This document shows, piece by piece, positions 28,535 to 37,591 of a DNA stretch of 64,000 nt; the first letter of the stretch is position 1, and each line of letters starts with the position of its first letter. A program made the position numbers and the translations under genes. The notes beneath the pieces were generated by a model. That model saw only the letters and a program-made list of their open reading frames with translations. It ran no database searches and was not told where the DNA came from. This DNA comes from Methylotenera sp. RIFCSPLOWO2_02_FULL_45_14 (lineage in GTDB: Bacteria > Pseudomonadota > Gammaproteobacteria > Burkholderiales > Methylophilaceae). The DNA lies in NCBI GenBank assembly GCA_001803395.1, contig MHBU01000027.1, positions 1-64,000 of the forward strand. Direction: 5' to 3'.

Positions 28535-30433
28535 ATGACGGCTACTTTGCACAAAAACATTATTAAAACTTACTTCCTGATCACTTATCTTGTTGTGTTG
28601 TGGCTAGTTTCTGACTCTGTACCTATTACAACTATTTATCAAGAAGGCTGGCTCTCGTTTGGTTTTCTGCTGATTGCGTTCTTACTGTATGGTTTATATT
28701 ATTTATTACCAGCCATCGCCATCACTGCAACAGTGCGCTTTATTAGTCAACGCGTTAAGCCTGGCAGCACCCGCCCCGCTTATGTTGCAGCCGTTGTTAC
28801 AGGCGGCATCACCACACTGCTACTTTATGCCAACGCCAAATTATTTTCTCTGTATGGCATGTTTTTTAATGGCTTTATACTCAATCTGGTCATCACGCCA
28901 GGCGGTATTGAGTCTTTGGGCGGCAGCAGCGCATCTGATGTAGGCTTTGCGCTCATTACTTTGGGATTTTTGAGTTTGCAGACTTTAATTTTGTGGCTGG
29001 TGCATCGTTTTTATATCAAAAAAACTAATTTAAATTTATCGTTCAAATTTTTACCAGTGACTGCATTTATACTCACTATTCCAGTTCACATGGGGTTTGC
29101 ACTAGATAGCTACACCACCAATCAACTGCACGTGGTGGCTGACTCTATTCCGTTTTATCAAACGGTTTCTGCACGTGGCTTTTATAAAGCTCTGGGCTTT
29201 ACCACCCAACGCGAAACCAAGCTTAAAGTAAAAGGCAAACTCAACTACCCGCTTAACCCCATTCAGTTTAACAAGCCAGCCAAACCCTATAACATTATCT
29301 GGCTCACTTCAGAGTCTTGGCGTGCGGATAGTTTAGATGAAAAAGTCATGCCACACTCTTGGGAGTTTGCCAAAAACGCAGCACGTTTTACCCGTAATTA
29401 CAGCACAGGCAATGGCACGCGCATGGGTGTATTTGGTATGTTTATGGGTCTGCCTGGCAATTATTGGTTTCCATTTTTAGAAGCTCGCCGTGGTGCTGCA
29501 TTTATTGATGTCTTGCAGCAGCAACAATACCAATTGAGCCTTTACACCAGTGCGAAATTTTCTTACCCAGAGTTTGAAAAAACTATTTTTACACAAATAC
29601 CGAGTGAGCAATTGCATGAGACAAGAATCCCTAGGTCTGGCTGGGAAAATGACCGTGATAACGTCTCAGACTTACTCTCATTTATTGACAAACGCGATCC
29701 CGCCAAGCCATTTTTTACTTTTATGTTTTTTGAGTCACCGCACGCACGCTATTACTTTCCACAGACAAGCGTGATTGCAACGCCTTTTCGTGATGACTTG
29801 AATTACGCCACGCTAAGTAAAACTGCACTACGTAATGACATCGTCCCCATTAAAAACCGCTACATTAACTCGGTGCATCATTTAGATATGCAATATGGGC
29901 GTATTTTTGAATACCTCAAAACCCATCAGTTACTTGATAGTACCATTGTTATACTGATCGGCGACCATGGCGAGGAGTTCATGGAGCATGGTTTTTGGGG
30001 TCACAACTCTACCTTTGTTGACCAGCAAGTGCGCACACCATTAGTGATTTACGCACCAGGCATGAAACCTGTAGCGAGTGACCAAATGACTAGCCACATG
30101 GACGTTATCCCAACCATTATGCCGTTACTCGGTGTAACAAATCCAACCAGCGACTATGCAACAGGTTACAACTTATTAGCCGGTGAAAAACGCTCACACA
30201 CTTACATTTCAGACTGGGATAAAGTCGCCTACGTAGATGATGACGTTAAAATTACACAGCCGGTTAACGGCAAAAGCTTTGCACTCATGAAAGCCAGCAA
30301 AGGTAATGATGACGCACTAAGCACTGAAGAACGCAAAGCGACACTCGCTCAAAAACAACCTGCGATGTTGCAATTAGTGCAAGACCTAAGCAAGTTTTTC
30401 AAGCATAAAGAAGTGAAAGTAAGCACGCAATAA
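28535..30433 (+). CDS. PbgA/YejM (LapC)-like inner-membrane protein, DUF3413 plus sulfatase-like domain
   Basis: A 632-residue protein with about five membrane helices (roughly residues 10-185) and a periplasmic alkaline phosphatase-superfamily domain (about 250-600). The periplasmic start NIIWLTSESWRADSL, the YSTGNGTRMGVFGMFMGL segment, RRGAAFIDVLQQQQYQLSLY and IGDHGEEFMEHGFWGHNS match the YejM/PbgA subgroup better than LtaS. In enterobacteria that protein senses periplasmic lipopolysaccharide and modulates LapB-FtsH turnover of LpxC. The Thr of NGT and the DHGEE ligands are retained, so catalysis cannot be excluded. It is divergent from nadK and 38 bases ahead of hrcA. An ethanolaminephosphotransferase or LTA synthase-like role is the alternative. 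Confidence 0.78.
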   Translation: MTATLHKNIIKTYFLITYLVVLWLVSDSVPITTIYQEGWLSFGFLLIAFLLYGLYYLLPAIAITATVRFISQRVKPGSTRPAYVAAVVTGGITTLLLYANAKLFSLYGMFFNGFILNLVITPGGIESLGGSSASDVGFALITLGFLSLQTLILWLVHRFYIKKTNLNLSFKFLPVTAFILTIPVHMGFALDSYTTNQLHVVADSIPFYQTVSARGFYKALGFTTQRETKLKVKGKLNYPLNPIQFNKPAKPYNIIWLTSESWRADSLDEKVMPHSWEFAKNAARFTRNYSTGNGTRMGVFGMFMGLPGNYWFPFLEARRGAAFIDVLQQQQYQLSLYTSAKFSYPEFEKTIFTQIPSEQLHETRIPRSGWENDRDNVSDLLSFIDKRDPAKPFFTFMFFESPHARYYFPQTSVIATPFRDDLNYATLSKTALRNDIVPIKNRYINSVHHLDMQYGRIFEYLKTHQLLDSTIVILIGDHGEEFMEHGFWGHNSTFVDQQVRTPLVIYAPGMKPVASDQMTSHMDVIPTIMPLLGVTNPTSDYATGYNLLAGEKRSHTYISDWDKVAYVDDDVKITQPVNGKSFALMKASKGNDDALSTEERKATLAQKQPAMLQLVQDLSKFFKHKEVKVSTQ

Positions 30434-30471
30434 CATTGCCTAAACCTAGCAACTGCTTGATAATTTAGGGC

Positions 30472-31482
30472 GTGGATAAACGCGCGCAAATTTTACTCAA
30501 AACCTTGGTTGAGCATTACATTAGTGATGGTCAACCCATTGGTTCACACACACTGTTACAGCACTCAGGGCTAGATGTTAGCCCTGCTACTATTCGTAAC
30601 GTGATGAGTGACCTTGAGCAGAGAGGCTTTATTGCCAGCCCGCACACTTCCGCTGGGCGCATCCCCACACAAAAGGGCTATCGTTTATTTGTAGATTCAC
30701 TACTCACCGTACAGCCCCTGGATCTCAAAGCGGTTAATCAGCTAAAAAGCGGTTTAAGTTCGCCCAACCAAAGCGAGCTAATTGCGAGCGCGGCAGATAT
30801 GCTGTCGCAACTCACGCAATTTGCAGGGGTGGTGATGATTCCAAAACGTAAAACACTTTCTTTTAAGCATTTGGAATTTTTTCCGCTCACTGAAAAACGT
30901 ATTTTAGTGATTATTGTCACCAGCGATGGTAACGTACAAAACCGCATTATTCTGGCAGAAAAACCTTATTCGGCAGGCGAACTCACGCAAGCGAGCAACT
31001 ACTTTAATGCAAATTTTTCAGGCTTTACCTTTGAAGAAGTGCAACAAAAACTGCATATTGAACTCAAACAAATGCAAACCGATATGAACCGTTTAATGTC
31101 AGCCGCACTCGAAGCAAGTAATAGCCAAACTGATAATGACGGCGTGGTGATTGCAGGTGAGCGCAATTTATTGCAAGTGGATGATTTATCCACCAACGTA
31201 GCTAGCTTGCGTAAGCTATTTGAGATTTTTGAACGTCGCACGTCGCTCATGCAATTACTAGACAACAGCCAACGTGCGGCAGGCATACAGATATTCATCG
31301 GTGGCGAGAGTGGCTACTTACCTTTAGACGAATGCAGCATGATCACCGCACCGTATGAAGCAGATGGGCAAGTGGTTGGCACACTCGGTGTAATAGGTCC
31401 CACAAGAATGGCTTATGAACGCGTGATACCGATTGTGGATGTGACAGCTAAATTGCTTTCTAATGCATTATCTAATGGCTAA
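30472..31482 (+). CDS. hrcA: Heat-inducible transcription repressor HrcA
   Basis: Represses groE/dnaK-type heat-shock genes by binding CIRCE elements. The 336 residues show the N-terminal winged helix (RAQILLKTLVEHYISDGQPIGSHTL...SPATIRNVMSDLEQRG), the conserved SPHTSAGRIPTQKGYRLFVD block, and the C-terminal GAF-like part with GVIGPTRMAYERVIPIVD. The start is a GTG; the codon three before it is in effect a stop (TAG), and AGGG lies only one base before it, an odd spacing. I found no CIRCE repeat (TTAGCACTC-N9-GAGTGCTAA) in this window, so its targets are elsewhere. Confidence 0.95.
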   Translation: MDKRAQILLKTLVEHYISDGQPIGSHTLLQHSGLDVSPATIRNVMSDLEQRGFIASPHTSAGRIPTQKGYRLFVDSLLTVQPLDLKAVNQLKSGLSSPNQSELIASAADMLSQLTQFAGVVMIPKRKTLSFKHLEFFPLTEKRILVIIVTSDGNVQNRIILAEKPYSAGELTQASNYFNANFSGFTFEEVQQKLHIELKQMQTDMNRLMSAALEASNSQTDNDGVVIAGERNLLQVDDLSTNVASLRKLFEIFERRTSLMQLLDNSQRAAGIQIFIGGESGYLPLDECSMITAPYEADGQVVGTLGVIGPTRMAYERVIPIVDVTAKLLSNALSNG

Positions 31483-31497
31483 TAACTAATAACCAAA

Positions 31498-32601
31498 ATG
31501 ACCTACAACCCAGAACCTAAATACGATCACGGCGACCAACTAAAAATAGGCATTCTACTCGCCAACTTAGGCACACCAGATGCGCCTACAGCCAAGGCTT
31601 TGCGCCCTTATCTGCGTCAATTTTTAAGTGACGCACGTGTCGTGGAAATCCCACGCATCATTTGGTGGTTTATTTTGAATTGCATTATTTTGGTGATTCG
31701 CCCCAAAAAATCTGCAGAAAAATACGCCTCTGTTTGGACTAAAGAAGGTTCACCTTTATTAGTGCATGCACAAAAACAAGCCCTGCTGTTACGTGGCTTT
31801 TTAGGGCAAAAAATCAAATCCCCATTTACCGTTGAGTTAGGTATGAGCTACGGCAACCCATCGATGGCTTCTGCCATTGCAAAACTAAAAGCACAACATT
31901 GCGATCGTATTTTAGTGTTTCCGCTGTACCCACAGTACGCCGCCAGTAGCACGGCTAGTGCACTGGATGCGGTGTGGCGAGTCTTGCTTAAAACGCGCAA
32001 CGTACCGGCGATTCGCACCATTAAGCACTATCACGATCACCCCGCTTACATTTCAGCCTTGGCACAAAGTGTACGAGAGCATTGGCGCATTAATGGCAAA
32101 CCAAGTAAATTAGTAATAAGCTTTCATGGTGTGCCTAAATTTCATTTATTAAAAGGTGACATGTATCACTGCGAGTGCCATAAAACTGGACGGCTTTTAG
32201 CAGAAACACTGGAGCTGAATAAAGATGAGTATTTGATAGCGTTTCAATCCCGCTTTGGTAAACAAGAATGGCTTAAACCTTATCTGGCAAATACGCTTGA
32301 AGCTTTAGGTAAAGCCAAAACAAAACGCGTTGATGTGATATGCCCAGGTTTTTCTAGCGACTGCCTGGAAACATTAGAAGAGATTGCGATTGAAGGAAAA
32401 CACATGTTTCAAAATAATGGCGGTGGCGATTACGAATATATTCCTGCGCTGAATGAAAATGAGGCGTGGATTCATGCCATGACCACCATCGCACTCGAAA
32501 ACCTGCAGGGCTGGGTCAGTGTAGGGTGGGATGATAGCCAAGCGAAAAAAGAAGCTGAAATGACACGTCTAAGAGCAAAAGCATTAGATGCAATAAACTA
32601 A
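31498..32601 (+). CDS. hemH: Ferrochelatase HemH
   Basis: Inserts Fe2+ into protoporphyrin IX, the last step of heme synthesis. The 367 residues agree with proteobacterial ferrochelatase (about 320-370). Visible: IGILLANLGTPDAPTAKALRPYLRQFLSD at the N-terminus, the LVISFHGVPKFHL segment with the catalytic His, YHCECHKTG, FQSRFGKQEWLKPY and the DVICPGFSSDCLETLEEI signature with its acidic ligand. It starts 15 bases after hrcA, as in related betaproteobacteria. It marks the left boundary of the lipopolysaccharide island. Confidence 0.96.
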   Translation: MTYNPEPKYDHGDQLKIGILLANLGTPDAPTAKALRPYLRQFLSDARVVEIPRIIWWFILNCIILVIRPKKSAEKYASVWTKEGSPLLVHAQKQALLLRGFLGQKIKSPFTVELGMSYGNPSMASAIAKLKAQHCDRILVFPLYPQYAASSTASALDAVWRVLLKTRNVPAIRTIKHYHDHPAYISALAQSVREHWRINGKPSKLVISFHGVPKFHLLKGDMYHCECHKTGRLLAETLELNKDEYLIAFQSRFGKQEWLKPYLANTLEALGKAKTKRVDVICPGFSSDCLETLEEIAIEGKHMFQNNGGGDYEYIPALNENEAWIHAMTTIALENLQGWVSVGWDDSQAKKEAEMTRLRAKALDAIN

Positions 32602-32609
32602 GTCAGTTG

Positions 32610-32620
32610 TTTGCTATACT
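32610..32620 (+). promoter_or_regulatory. Candidate extended -10 promoter of the heptose operon
   Basis: The bases TTTGCTATACT include an extended -10 (TG-N-TATACT, TATACT at 32615-32620). The -35 region is poor. It lies between hemH and hldD, where a promoter for the heptose genes and the 23-codon ORF would be expected. Confidence 0.4.
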
Positions 32621-32663
32621 TCTACAAGGTCTTAATACACGGGACTTAGAATGAAAAAAATGG

Positions 32664-32735
32664 ATGAAAAATATTCTTTTTAATTTTTTCATCAGTGCAT
32701 TTAACACTACCGTTAAATGGCTCAAGCATAAGTAA
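32664..32735 (+). CDS. Possible small ORF of 23 residues
   Basis: An ATG at 32664 opens MKNILFNFFISAFNTTVKWLKHK before TAA. The peptide has a hydrophobic N-terminal half and a basic, Trp-containing C-terminus, like some small membrane-associated peptides. It lies in the 163-base gap between hemH and hldD, downstream of a possible extended -10. A weak GGA precedes the ATG closely. It may be a chance ORF; no relative is recognised. Confidence 0.22.
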   Translation: MKNILFNFFISAFNTTVKWLKHK

Positions 32736-32764
32736 TTAGTAAAAATACAAATGGACGCAACAAT

Positions 32765-33754
32765 ATGATTGTGATTACTGGCGGCGCAGGCATGATAGGT
32801 TCTATTATTGCTTGGCACCTCAACACCAAACTAGAACGTGACGATCTCGTGATCGTTGATCGCATCACACATGAGGACCAATGGCAAAATTTGGTCAAAC
32901 GCCAATATGCGCACTATTTAGATAAAGACCAACTCATGACTTGGCTTGAAGGCCGCACCGACATCGAGGCCATTATCCACATGGGTGCAATTAGTGCCAC
33001 TACTGAGCGTGACTTTAACAAGCTAGTAGAAACCAATATTCAATACTCGCAAAACCTGTGGACTTGGTGCGCGGTTAACAAAGTGCCGTTTTTTTACGCA
33101 AGCTCTGCGGCGACTTATGGTGATGGTAACTTGGGTTATGACGATGCAAACATCGATAACCTACGCCCACTCAATGGCTATGGGTATTCAAAACACTTTT
33201 TTGACCAATGGGCATTGCGTCAAGTGCGCAACAACTTAGCCACTCCACCAAGCTGGGCTGGATTTAAGTTTTTTAACATTTACGGCCCCAATGAATATCA
33301 CAAAGAGCGCATGGCAAGCGTGGCGCTGCATACTTTCAACCAATTTAGCCAAACTGGCACCATGAAGTTATTTAAAGGCACTAAAGCAGGAGTTGAAGAC
33401 GGCATGCAAATGCGTGATTTTGTGTATGTAAAAGATGCGGCGGCAGTTGTAAACTACTTTTTCAACTCCATATTAAGCAACAAGCCTGCTCCTAGTGGCA
33501 TCTATAACATTGGTACAGGCCATGCGCGTAGTTTTAAAGATTTAGCGACTAACGTCATGCAAAGCATGCAGCGTGAGCCGCACATTACCTTTATAGATAT
33601 GCCTGTAGATTTGCAAGGCAAGTATCAATACTTTACTGAAGCCTCCATGAACAAGCTCACTGCAACAGGTTACACACAAGCTTTTCACAGTTTAGAAGAC
33701 GGTGTGCGCGATTACGTACAGAACTATTTAATGCAAGAGGATAAATACTGCTAA
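32765..33754 (+). CDS. hldD: ADP-L-glycero-D-manno-heptose 6-epimerase
   Basis: Converts ADP-D-glycero- to ADP-L-glycero-manno-heptose, the donor for the lipopolysaccharide inner core. A 329-residue extended short-chain dehydrogenase. The N-terminal NADP site is [18 protein letters not shown], the catalytic Ser region [10 protein letters not shown], the Tyr/Lys pair in [13 protein letters not shown], and the [15 protein letters not shown] segment is diagnostic of HldD. Its stop overlaps the gmhA start. It opens the heptose operon hldD-gmhA-hldE-waaF. Confidence 0.97.
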   Translation: MIVITGGAGMIGSIIAWHLNTKLERDDLVIVDRITHEDQWQNLVKRQYAHYLDKDQLMTWLEGRTDIEAIIHMGAISATTERDFNKLVETNIQYSQNLWTWCAVNKVPFFYASSAATYGDGNLGYDDANIDNLRPLNGYGYSKHFFDQWALRQVRNNLATPPSWAGFKFFNIYGPNEYHKERMASVALHTFNQFSQTGTMKLFKGTKAGVEDGMQMRDFVYVKDAAAVVNYFFNSILSNKPAPSGIYNIGTGHARSFKDLATNVMQSMQREPHITFIDMPVDLQGKYQYFTEASMNKLTATGYTQAFHSLEDGVRDYVQNYLMQEDKYC

Positions 33755-34317
33755 TGAAGTATGTTAATTACCTTAAAGCCGAACACACGGCTCACATGGC
33801 GATGTTTAACGCGCTAGAGCCGCTTTTCCCGTTGATAAGTGACATTGGCATTGCCATGCAAAACACCATTAAAAACGGGGGCAAGATTTTGCTAATGGGT
33901 AATGGCGGCAGCGCGGCAGACAGCCAGCATATTGCAGCTGAAATTGTCGGCCGTTTTAAAAAAGAACGTAAAGGTCTGCCGGCCATAGCGCTGACTACTG
34001 ACACTTCTATTCTCACCTCTGTTGGCAATGATTACGGCTATGACTATATTTTCGCCCGTCAAATAGAGGCATTATGCCGGCCAGAAGACTTAGTCATCGG
34101 CCTTACCACCAGCGGCAACAGCGCAAATGTCGTCAGCGCGATTGAAGCCGCAAAAACAATCGGCGCTACAACCGTGGGCTTAACTGGCGGCTCCGGTGGT
34201 AAACTCAATGCCCTATGTGATTACAATATCGTCATTCCATCTAATGTTACCGCACGCATTCAAGAGGCACATATTTTTGTTGGTCACTCGCTGTGCGAGA
34301 TTTTAGAATCCGACTGA
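33754..34317 (+). CDS. gmhA: Sedoheptulose 7-phosphate isomerase
   Basis: A SIS-domain enzyme of 187 residues making D-glycero-D-manno-heptose 7-phosphate from sedoheptulose 7-phosphate, the first step to ADP-heptose. The signature [35 protein letters not shown] is present in full, followed by [12 protein letters not shown] and [15 protein letters not shown] with the active-site Glu and His. It overlaps hldD by TAATG and precedes hldE by 20 bases. Confidence 0.96.
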   Translation: MKYVNYLKAEHTAHMAMFNALEPLFPLISDIGIAMQNTIKNGGKILLMGNGGSAADSQHIAAEIVGRFKKERKGLPAIALTTDTSILTSVGNDYGYDYIFARQIEALCRPEDLVIGLTTSGNSANVVSAIEAAKTIGATTVGLTGGSGGKLNALCDYNIVIPSNVTARIQEAHIFVGHSLCEILESD

Positions 34318-34337
34318 TTTCAGCTTAAAGTTCACTC

Positions 34338-35798
34338 ATGCCTCAAAAATTACTCAGTACAGTTAAACGTTTTGGCACCCTCGCCCAGCACGCGTTGGTG
34401 ATTGGCGACGTGATGCTAGACCGCTATTTAATGGGTGACGTCAGCCGCATTTCACCAGAAGCGCCCGTACCCATTGTATTGGTAAAATCGCAACAAGATC
34501 GCGCTGGCGGTGCAGCCAACGTAGCGGCAAATTTGGCGCTACTCGGCATTAAAACGCATACCATAGGCTGTGTAGGAAATGATAACGAAGCTAAAATTTT
34601 ACTGAAATTAATGACTGAAGTCGGCACGGATGTCACCAGTACAATTCACTCTAACCAGCGCCCTACCATTGCTAAAACACGAATTTTAGGTGGGCATCAA
34701 CAAATGATGCGCCTAGACCAAGAGAATAATACGACCTTTACGGCCGATGAAAATACGCAATTACTCAAAGCCATTCAGCAACAACTATCGCTAAAACCAG
34801 CTATTCTGATATTGTCCGACTATGCCAAAGGTTTATTAAACACCGACATTTGCCAGTACATCATTTCAGAATGTAACGCGCAAGACATTCCTGTATTAGT
34901 TGATCCTAAAGGCCATGATTACAGCAAATACAGTGGCGCCACAGCCCTCACCCCAAACAAAAAAGAAACAGCAGAAGCCTGCTTCACTACAACACAAGAT
35001 CCCCACTTAATAAACAAAGCCATAGCGCTTAAAAATAGTCTGAATCTACAGTTTTTAGTGGTCACCCGTGGTGAAGAAGGTATTTCTTTAATTGATGAGA
35101 CTACGCACCTGCTGCCCGCCACTGCTAAACAAGTATTTGATGTTTCAGGTGCAGGCGATACGGTTATTGCAACTCTTGCCGCTGGCATGATGCATCACTT
35201 AACCCCTTTAGAAAGTTTGCAACTGGCCAATGTTGCCGCTGGCGTGGTAGTCGGCAAGGTGGGCACCGTGCCAATCAGCCGTGATGATTTAATCGACGCA
35301 CTCACTAGCGAGCAAACATCAGAACAAGCGCATAAAATTTGTGATCTAATCCAACTCACTCAAAAAGTTGAGGCCTGGAAAAAGGCTAAGCAAAAAATCG
35401 TATTTACCAACGGCTGCTTCGATTTACTCCACGCAGGACACGTCACCTATTTAGAAGCTGCAAAAAAACGTGGCGACAAACTGGTATTAGGCTTAAATAC
35501 AGACCGCTCCGTAAGCGCGCTAAAAGGGCCTTCTCGTCCCGTGGTCAACGAGCAAGACAGAGCGCGCGTGTTGGCAGCGTTGGAATCAGTGGATGCCGTG
35601 ATTTTATTTGATGAAGATACGCCTTTAAATTTAATCAACACGATCAAGCCCGATATTATTGCCAAAGGCAGTGATTACACTGCGGACCAAGTCGTTGGTG
35701 GCAAAGAAGTTGAATCGTGGGGGGGCGAGATTGCCTTAATCGATTTAGTTACAGGTCGTAGCACCAGTAACATCATCAAAAAAATGAATGCTGAATAA
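34338..35798 (+). CDS. hldE: Bifunctional heptose 7-phosphate kinase / heptose 1-phosphate adenylyltransferase
   Basis: A two-domain cytoplasmic enzyme of 486 residues. The N-terminal ribokinase-like half (about 1-320) phosphorylates heptose 7-phosphate at C1; it shows SPEAPVPIVLV, GGAANVAANLALLG and the catalytic GAGDTVIATLAAGM. The C-terminal half (about 345-486) is a nucleotidyltransferase with TNGCFDLLHAGHVTYLEAA and TGRSTSNIIKKM. The fused form is usual in Proteobacteria. The GmhB phosphatase of the pathway is not in the window. A REP-type doublet follows it. Confidence 0.97.
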   Translation: MPQKLLSTVKRFGTLAQHALVIGDVMLDRYLMGDVSRISPEAPVPIVLVKSQQDRAGGAANVAANLALLGIKTHTIGCVGNDNEAKILLKLMTEVGTDVTSTIHSNQRPTIAKTRILGGHQQMMRLDQENNTTFTADENTQLLKAIQQQLSLKPAILILSDYAKGLLNTDICQYIISECNAQDIPVLVDPKGHDYSKYSGATALTPNKKETAEACFTTTQDPHLINKAIALKNSLNLQFLVVTRGEEGISLIDETTHLLPATAKQVFDVSGAGDTVIATLAAGMMHHLTPLESLQLANVAAGVVVGKVGTVPISRDDLIDALTSEQTSEQAHKICDLIQLTQKVEAWKKAKQKIVFTNGCFDLLHAGHVTYLEAAKKRGDKLVLGLNTDRSVSALKGPSRPVVNEQDRARVLAALESVDAVILFDEDTPLNLINTIKPDIIAKGSDYTADQVVGGKEVESWGGEIALIDLVTGRSTSNIIKKMNAE

Positions 35799-35816
35799 AT
35801 TGCAAATTAATATTTC

Positions 35817-35888
35817 TGTAGGAGCGACGACCCGTCGCGAAACAACATCGTTAATGACACAACTATTACGACGAGTCGTCGCTCCTAC
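35817..35888. repeat. REP-like inverted doublet
   Basis: GTAGGAGCGACGACCCGTCG at the left and CGACGAGTCGTCGCTCCTAC at the right are inverted copies differing at one base, separated by about 31 bases. Each copy has an internal short palindrome (CGACGAC/GTCG). This is the look of a REP/BIME pair of the kind mobilised by RAYT (TnpA-REP) transposases. It lies in the hldE-waaF gap and could form a large hairpin in the transcript. Confidence 0.8.
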
Positions 35889-35896
35889 CAAACATC

Positions 35897-36922
35897 ATGA
35901 TTAAACCAGATAAAATCCTCATCATCGGCCCGGCTTGGGTGGGTGACATGGTGCTGGCGCAAAGCCTTTTCAAAACTCTTAAAGCCAACAACCCTAACTG
36001 CACCATTGACGTTGCCGCCCCTGCATGGACATTACCGCTACTAGAACGCATGCCTGAAGTTTCAAGCAAAATAGCGCTCCCATTCAAACACAAACAACTC
36101 GCTTTTTTTGAGCGAATTAAATTTGGAAAAACCTTAAAAAACCAAGGCTACTCACAAGCCATCATCCTCACCAACTCGTTCAAATCAGCCTTGCTGCCTT
36201 GGGCAGCTGGCATTAAACAGCGCACCAGTTATTTAGGTGAAATGCGCTACGGCTTAATTAACGACATACGCGCACTTGATAAAACAAAACTCAAAAAAAC
36301 CGTCGAACGATTTGTAAATTTAGGCTTAATAACAGGTCAAAACTTACCCGTTGCCATCCCTAACCCGGCAATGCTTTCTAACCAAGTCAATGCGCTAGCG
36401 ACACTTAATAAACTTGGCTTACATCAGCCTAACACTAAAGTGCTGGGCCTTTGTCCAGGCGCAGAATACGGTGAAGCCAAACGCTGGCCAGCCCAATATT
36501 ATGCCGAGGTTGCAGATGTAGCACTCAACAAAGGCTGGCAGGTTTGGTTGTTTGGTTCGGATAAAGATATCCCCGTCACCACAACCATCCACCAGCTTAC
36601 AAAAAACCGCTGCGTGGATTTTGGCGGAAAAACTAAATTAGGCGAAGCGATTGATTTAATGTCGCTATGCGACACCATTATCAGCAACGACTCCGGCCTC
36701 ATGCATATCGCCGCCGCACTTGATAAAAAACTAATCGCCATTTATGGCTCATCAGACCCACACCATACACCGCCGATGCATCCTGATGCAGTGATAAAGT
36801 ATTTAGGCTTAGCGTGTAGTCCATGCTTTAAACGTGAGTGCCCACTAAAAGATCCGAATACAATATTAAATTGTCTCAAAAACATTTCACCAGCCAGCAT
36901 CGTGGATAAGATACATCTTTAA
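35897..36922 (+). CDS. waaF: ADP-heptose:LPS heptosyltransferase II
   Basis: A GT9 enzyme of 341 residues adding the second heptose of the inner core at the cytoplasmic membrane. Starts KILIIGPAWVGDMVLAQSLF, the GT9 acceptor motif. The donor site is LCPGAEYGEAKRWPAQYYAEVA and IISNDSGLMHIAAALDKKLIAIYGSSDPHHTPP; the latter with SSDP-HTPP is specific to WaaF rather than WaaC. A Cys-rich end, LACSPCFKRECPL, is also typical. It lies eight bases after the REP doublet with no clear ribosome site, so the repeat may influence its translation. Confidence 0.94.
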   Translation: MIKPDKILIIGPAWVGDMVLAQSLFKTLKANNPNCTIDVAAPAWTLPLLERMPEVSSKIALPFKHKQLAFFERIKFGKTLKNQGYSQAIILTNSFKSALLPWAAGIKQRTSYLGEMRYGLINDIRALDKTKLKKTVERFVNLGLITGQNLPVAIPNPAMLSNQVNALATLNKLGLHQPNTKVLGLCPGAEYGEAKRWPAQYYAEVADVALNKGWQVWLFGSDKDIPVTTTIHQLTKNRCVDFGGKTKLGEAIDLMSLCDTIISNDSGLMHIAAALDKKLIAIYGSSDPHHTPPMHPDAVIKYLGLACSPCFKRECPLKDPNTILNCLKNISPASIVDKIHL

Positions 36923-36925
36923 CCC

Positions 36926-37567
36926 ATGCTTAATTTATCTCAGTTTTTCAAAAAATTACGCGATCAGAAAAAACAAAAAAAATTGCGTAATAAACCTGTT
37001 CGCTCGCTTGCAAGGTTCAGAGAGCAATACCATCGTTATACTATTGGGGCAAATTGTTATGGCACACCAATAATCAAATTTCAGCACCCTGAATCCAACC
37101 TAAAGATCGGTTCTTATTGTTCAATTGCCAAAAATGTGCAAATTTTCCTTGGCGGCAACCACAGAACTGATTGGATAAGCACCTACCCATTCCCTGCTTT
37201 TTTCAAGGAAGCCGAGCATATTAAAGATTTCGAGACAACCCGAGGCGACGTCGTCATCGGGAGTGATGTGTGGCTTTGCGAAAACTGCACGATACTCTCT
37301 GGCGTTACCATTGGTCATGGGGCCGTGGTGGCTAACGGTGCAATCGTCACCAAAGATGTTGCACCCTATGCTGTTGTAGGTGGCAACCCAGCCAAACATA
37401 TTCGCTGGCGCTTTGATGAAATCACTCGAGTAGCTTTACTAAAATCCGCTTGGTGGGATTGGCCGCAAGAAGAGATACTCAAAATTGCACCGCTTCTTTG
37501 CTCTAACAATATCACTGATTTTCTCGGCTATGCAGGATTACGAAATCAGCAGCTAAAAATCAAATAG
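36926..37567 (+). CDS. CatB-like hexapeptide-repeat O-acetyltransferase
   Basis: A 213-residue left-handed beta-helix acyltransferase of the xenobiotic/CatB subgroup. Hexapeptide repeats run through LKIGSYCSIAKNVQIFLGGNHRTDWISTYPF and VVIGSDVWLCENCTILSGVTIGHGAVVANGAIVTKDV. The GGNHRTDW segment carries the conserved catalytic His, and PYAVVGGNPAKHIRWRF is the family end motif. The N-terminal 35 residues are strongly basic. It starts 4 bases after waaF. In this setting it probably acetylates a sugar of the core or surface polymer, with acetyl-CoA as donor; the exact acceptor is unknown. Confidence 0.82.
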   Translation: MLNLSQFFKKLRDQKKQKKLRNKPVRSLARFREQYHRYTIGANCYGTPIIKFQHPESNLKIGSYCSIAKNVQIFLGGNHRTDWISTYPFPAFFKEAEHIKDFETTRGDVVIGSDVWLCENCTILSGVTIGHGAVVANGAIVTKDVAPYAVVGGNPAKHIRWRFDEITRVALLKSAWWDWPQEEILKIAPLLCSNNITDFLGYAGLRNQQLKIK

Positions 37568-37591
37568 CTTAATAAATACAACGCAAAATTT

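Noticed and set aside
32651-32683. Ten-codon ORF MKKMDEKYSF in the hemH-hldD gap
   Set aside because: Very short and overlaps the better 23-codon ORF in another frame.
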